A stretch of DNA of 7,268 nucleotides from Desulfosporosinus sp. UBA4726 (GTDB lineage Bacteria; Bacillota; Desulfitobacteriia; Desulfitobacteriales; Desulfitobacteriaceae): the NCBI GenBank assembly GCA_002404215.1, contig DHJG01000063.1, forward strand, positions 17,329 through 24,596, read 5' to 3'. Positions within the stretch are counted from its first letter, which is position 1; every line of letters starts with the position of its first letter. This document shows, piece by piece, positions 5,159-7,268 of the stretch. Under the pieces are notes generated by a model. That model made no database searches. It was not told where the DNA came from and saw only the letters and a list, made by a program, of their open reading frames with translations. Position numbers and translations under genes: made by a program.

Positions 5159-6556
5159 GTGAATATCGGCAAGGTTTTGCAAGTTTTGGGACCAGTAGTT
5201 GACGTAGAGTTTATGCCCGACCAACTGCCGGCAATATATAATGCCCTTGAGATTAAAGTTCCGGAAAATAACCTTGATATAACCTTAGAAGTAGCCCAAC
5301 ATCTGGGAAATAACACGGTGCGTACGGTTGCAATGTCCTCTACGGATGGATTGCAACGGGGCATTGACGTAACTGACACTGGAGCTGCCATAACAGTACC
5401 TGTCGGACCTTCGACGCTTGGACGAATGGTTAGCGTTTTAGGCTTGCCCATTGACAACGGTGGGGAAATCAAAACTGAGACCTATTATCCAATTCATCGC
5501 CCAGCTCCTGCCTTTGAGGACCAAGAACCTTCCACCCAAATTCTAGAGACCGGAATTAAGGTAATTGATTTACTTGCTCCGTACTCTAAAGGTGGAAAAA
5601 TTGGACTATTCGGTGGTGCTGGAGTTGGTAAGACAGTTCTGATTATGGAACTTATCAATAATATTGCTAAGCAACACGGTGGACTTTCCGTATTTGCTGG
5701 TGTTGGAGAACGTACTCGTGAAGGAAATGACCTGTGGAACGAAATGAAAGAGTCTGGTGTTATTGACAAGACAGCTATGGTATTCGGTCAAATGAACGAA
5801 CCTCCTGGCGCTCGTCTTCGCGTAGGCTTAACAGGACTGACCATGGCAGAATACTTCCGGGATGATCAAGGTCAAGACGTGTTACTGTTTATTGACAACA
5901 TTTTCCGATTCACACAAGCTGGATCAGAGGTTTCGGCCTTGCTCGGTCGGATGCCATCCGCTGTAGGATATCAGCCAACCTTGGCTACGGAAATGGGTCA
6001 ATTACAAGAGCGTATTACATCCACTCGTAAAGGATCTATCACATCTGTGCAAGCAATTTATGTGCCTGCAGATGACTTGACAGACCCTGCACCAGCCACT
6101 GCGTTCGCGCATTTGGATGCAACGACAGTTTTATCTCGTTCGATTGCTGAAATCGGGATTTATCCGGCTGTAGATCCGTTGGATTCTACGTCGCGAATCC
6201 TTTCGCCTTTAGTATTAGGAGAAGAACATTATGCGGTTGCTCGAAGTGTTCAGCAGATCCTTCAAAAATACAAAGAGTTGCAAGATATTATTGCAATTTT
6301 AGGTATGGATGAGTTGGCTGAAGATGAAAAGCTAATCGTGTTCCGCGCTCGTAAAATTCAACGCTTCTTGTCACAACCGTTCCATGTCGCTGAAGCATTC
6401 ACGGGCGCACCTGGAAAGTATGTTCCATTGAAAGATACTATTCGCAGTTTTAAAGAAATCGTAGATGGAAAATATGATGACCTGTCTGAGGCTGCCTTCC
6501 TTATGGTTGGATCCATTGAAGAGGTTATCGCAAAAGCCAAGACATTGGGGGAGTAA
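5159..6556 (+). CDS. atpD: F1Fo ATP synthase subunit beta (catalytic)
   Basis: The catalytic subunit that makes or hydrolyses ATP in the F1 head. The 465-residue product has the family length. The amino-terminal barrel starts MNIGKVLQVLGPVVDVEF. The P-loop GGAGVGKT is at residues 152-159 with Lys158, and the catalytic glutamate Glu184 lies in GVGERTREGNDLW. The Walker B strand is VLLFIDNIFRFTQAGSEVSA, followed by the conserved PSAVGYQPTLATEMGQLQER and IYVPADDLTDPAPAT. The DELSEED lever that pushes gamma reads DELAEDEK at 384-391, an acidic variant of the canonical motif. Translation starts at GTG 5159 behind a perfect AAGGAGG (5142-5148) with 10-nt spacing, one of the best ribosome sites in the operon. 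No key residue is missing. Confidence 0.99.
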   Translation: MNIGKVLQVLGPVVDVEFMPDQLPAIYNALEIKVPENNLDITLEVAQHLGNNTVRTVAMSSTDGLQRGIDVTDTGAAITVPVGPSTLGRMVSVLGLPIDNGGEIKTETYYPIHRPAPAFEDQEPSTQILETGIKVIDLLAPYSKGGKIGLFGGAGVGKTVLIMELINNIAKQHGGLSVFAGVGERTREGNDLWNEMKESGVIDKTAMVFGQMNEPPGARLRVGLTGLTMAEYFRDDQGQDVLLFIDNIFRFTQAGSEVSALLGRMPSAVGYQPTLATEMGQLQERITSTRKGSITSVQAIYVPADDLTDPAPATAFAHLDATTVLSRSIAEIGIYPAVDPLDSTSRILSPLVLGEEHYAVARSVQQILQKYKELQDIIAILGMDELAEDEKLIVFRARKIQRFLSQPFHVAEAFTGAPGKYVPLKDTIRSFKEIVDGKYDDLSEAAFLMVGSIEEVIAKAKTLGE

Positions 6557-6559
6557 GCC

Positions 6560-6967
6560 ATGGCAGGAACATTCTCACTGAGCATTGTCTCTCCTGAGGG
6601 AGATGTACTTAAAGAAGAGGTTGAGTTTGTTGTTCTTCCCGGCGGAGCAGGTGAATTAGGGATTTTACCGAACCACGCACCCTTAATTGCTGGACTGGAT
6701 ATCGGTGTCTTACGTTATACACTAGACGGCGTTATTAATAGGGTGGCAATTGCGGGAGGGTTTGTTGAGGTCGTTGATAACTCTGCGATCGTTCTTGCGG
6801 ATACTGCTGAGCTGAGTCAAGATATTGATCTCGCTCGTGCGGTGGAGGCCAAAGAACGGGCTACAAAACGCCTGGCGTCAGGCACCAACGAAATTGACCT
6901 ACGCCGTGCTGAGTTTGCTTTGCGCAGAGCATCTGCTCGAATCGATGCCTCGGAAGTGAAGAAATAA
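6560..6967 (+). CDS. atpC: F1Fo ATP synthase subunit epsilon
   Basis: Epsilon binds gamma at the foot of the central stalk and can inhibit ATP hydrolysis. The 135-residue product has the amino-terminal beta-sandwich (about 1-85) with LPGGAGELGILPNHAPLIAG (27-46) and a carboxy-terminal two-helix domain. That domain contains I89-D-L-A-R-A94, matching the IDxxRA motif that forms the ATP-binding site in Bacillus epsilon subunits, and a second helix IDLRRAEFALRRA (from residue 112) very like the Bacillus PS3 sequence. ATP-responsive control of hydrolysis is therefore likely, by family knowledge. The ATG follows GGGGGAG with 6-nt spacing, and the gene starts 3 nt after the beta stop. It is the last gene of the operon, followed directly by a terminator. 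Confidence 0.98.
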   Translation: MAGTFSLSIVSPEGDVLKEEVEFVVLPGGAGELGILPNHAPLIAGLDIGVLRYTLDGVINRVAIAGGFVEVVDNSAIVLADTAELSQDIDLARAVEAKERATKRLASGTNEIDLRRAEFALRRASARIDASEVKK

Positions 6968-6997
6968 GCTCCCGATTTTTGATGTATGAATAGATGA

Positions 6998-7032
6998 GAA
7001 AAAAGGCCCATGAAGGGTCTTTTTTCTTTTTT
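6998..7032 (+). terminator. Rho-independent terminator of the atp operon
   Basis: GAAAAAAGGCCC (6998-7009) pairs with GGGTCTTTTTTC (7015-7026) as a 12-bp stem, one pair being G-U, around the loop ATGAA. Six T follow (7027-7032), with more T-rich sequence after. It lies 30 nt after the atpC stop. The A run in the left arm gives a T run on the other strand, so it could also work in reverse, although no convergent gene is visible. Confidence 0.93.
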
Positions 7033-7041
7033 ATTTCTGAG

Positions 7042-7066
7042 TTGTAAAACAAAATTTTAATATAAT
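7042..7066 (+). promoter_or_regulatory. Candidate promoter for the gene after the atp operon
   Basis: TATAAT (7061-7066) is a perfect sigma-A -10 box just after the operon terminator, and would start RNA near 7073. The upstream -35 is poor: TTGTAA (7042-7047) is only 13 nt away, and no better hexamer sits at 17 nt. The region is AT-rich, so a chance match is possible. Its position between a terminator and a new gene is the main support. Confidence 0.38.
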
Positions 7067-7082
7067 CAAATAAGCATGTTAG

Positions 7083-7134
7083 CTTTCTCACTATTTGGTA
7101 AAACTAGAACTAATACCCGATAGTTTCGAGAAAG
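7083..7134 (+). other. Nested inverted repeat in the leader of the last gene
   Basis: Three nested complementary segments are visible: CTTTCTC (7083-7089) with GAGAAAG (7128-7134), ACTAT (7090-7094) with ATAGT (7120-7124), and GGTA (7097-7100) with TACC (7114-7117). They are separated by a TTC bulge (7125-7127) and a small internal loop. The right arm overlaps the start of the AAAGAGG ribosome site (7131-7137). It could be an RNA stem that limits translation or a DNA operator. I do not recognise it as a named riboswitch. Confidence 0.45.
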
Positions 7135-7145
7135 AGGTTTTCAAT

Positions 7146-7268
7146 ATGGTGGTTAGTTTAGCGCAGGCTAAATCCAATTCGCATAATAATATTGCTCAAA
7201 TAAAAATAACAATCCTAATGTTATTAGTTTGTACTTTGTTCTTTGTTCTAAGGGCAGATGATCTCAAT
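7146..7268 (+). CDS. Unidentified protein with amino-terminal membrane or signal segment (3' end outside window)
   Basis: An ATG at 7146 preceded by AAAGAGG (7131-7137, 8-nt spacing) opens a frame that stays open for 41 codons to the window edge. The visible part has a polar, weakly basic amino-terminus (MVVSLAQAKSNSHNNIAQIK) and then a hydrophobic stretch at about residues 21-35 (ITILMLLVCTLFFVL), followed by RADDLN. This looks like a signal peptide or membrane anchor of an exported protein. I do not recognise the family. In related clostridia the gene after atpC is sometimes a YwmB-like (DUF1779) secreted protein, and that is one possibility from context only. It lies beyond the atp terminator with its own candidate promoter, so it is probably a separate transcription unit. 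Confidence 0.6.
   Translation, partial: MVVSLAQAKSNSHNNIAQIKITILMLLVCTLFFVLRADDLN

Noticed and set aside
4819..5472. Long open frame on the - strand (217 codons) across atpG and atpD
   Set aside because: It lies antisense to two certain genes, crosses their boundary, and its translation has no recognisable domain. It is a coding shadow.
1..7268. CRISPR arrays, insertion sequences, tRNA/rRNA genes, phage or defence genes
   Set aside because: None was seen on either strand. Nearly every base belongs to the atp operon and no spaced direct repeats or transposase segments occur.

Overview
This window is almost entirely a bacterial F1Fo ATP synthase operon, all on the + strand. Readable in order are the 3' end of atpZ, then atpI, atpB (a), atpE (c), atpF (b), atpH (delta), atpA (alpha), atpG (gamma), atpD (beta) and atpC (epsilon). 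A strong Rho-independent terminator follows, then the first 41 codons of an unrelated, unidentified membrane or secreted protein. All eight core synthase subunits are present, full length and free of frameshifts.

Organism: the atpZ-atpI lead-in, AGGAGG-type ribosome sites, frequent GTG/TTG starts, moderate GC and Bacillus-like c and epsilon subunits point to a Gram-positive Firmicute. From recall of protein style I would guess the clostridial Desulfitobacterium/Desulfosporosinus neighbourhood. That guess is inference, not a search result.

Layout: bases 1-1241 hold the accessory membrane genes and subunit a, with overlapping stops and starts (atpZ/atpI 14 nt, atpI/atpB 8 nt). The c gene (1336-1566) stands apart, with a 94-nt spacer before it and a 112-nt spacer after it; both spacers can fold. 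The downstream spacer holds a perfect 13-bp hairpin with a GCGA tetraloop. Bases 1679-6967 are tightly packed: atpF/atpH overlap by 4 nt, and the later gaps are 4, 24, 36 and 3 nt. Bases 6968-7145 hold the operon terminator and a short leader with a candidate promoter and a nested inverted repeat touching the next gene's ribosome site.

How it works together: a and the c ring form the proton path (Arg186 of a against Glu59 of c). b and delta form the peripheral stalk, gamma and epsilon the central stalk, and alpha/beta the catalytic hexamer. AtpI and AtpZ are membrane accessory proteins linked to c-ring assembly and possibly divalent-cation handling. The c subunit has the residues of a proton-coupled rather than sodium-coupled enzyme, and epsilon keeps the IDxxRA signature of ATP-binding epsilon subunits.

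The protein content is ordinary and I see no undescribed system. The points worth a second look are small: the RNA structure around atpE, the possible alternative pairing over the atpF ribosome site, a Ser in the c-subunit glycine motif, a long loop in subunit a, a CxC pair in alpha, and the structured leader of the last gene. No stretch longer than 300 bases lacks a gene.
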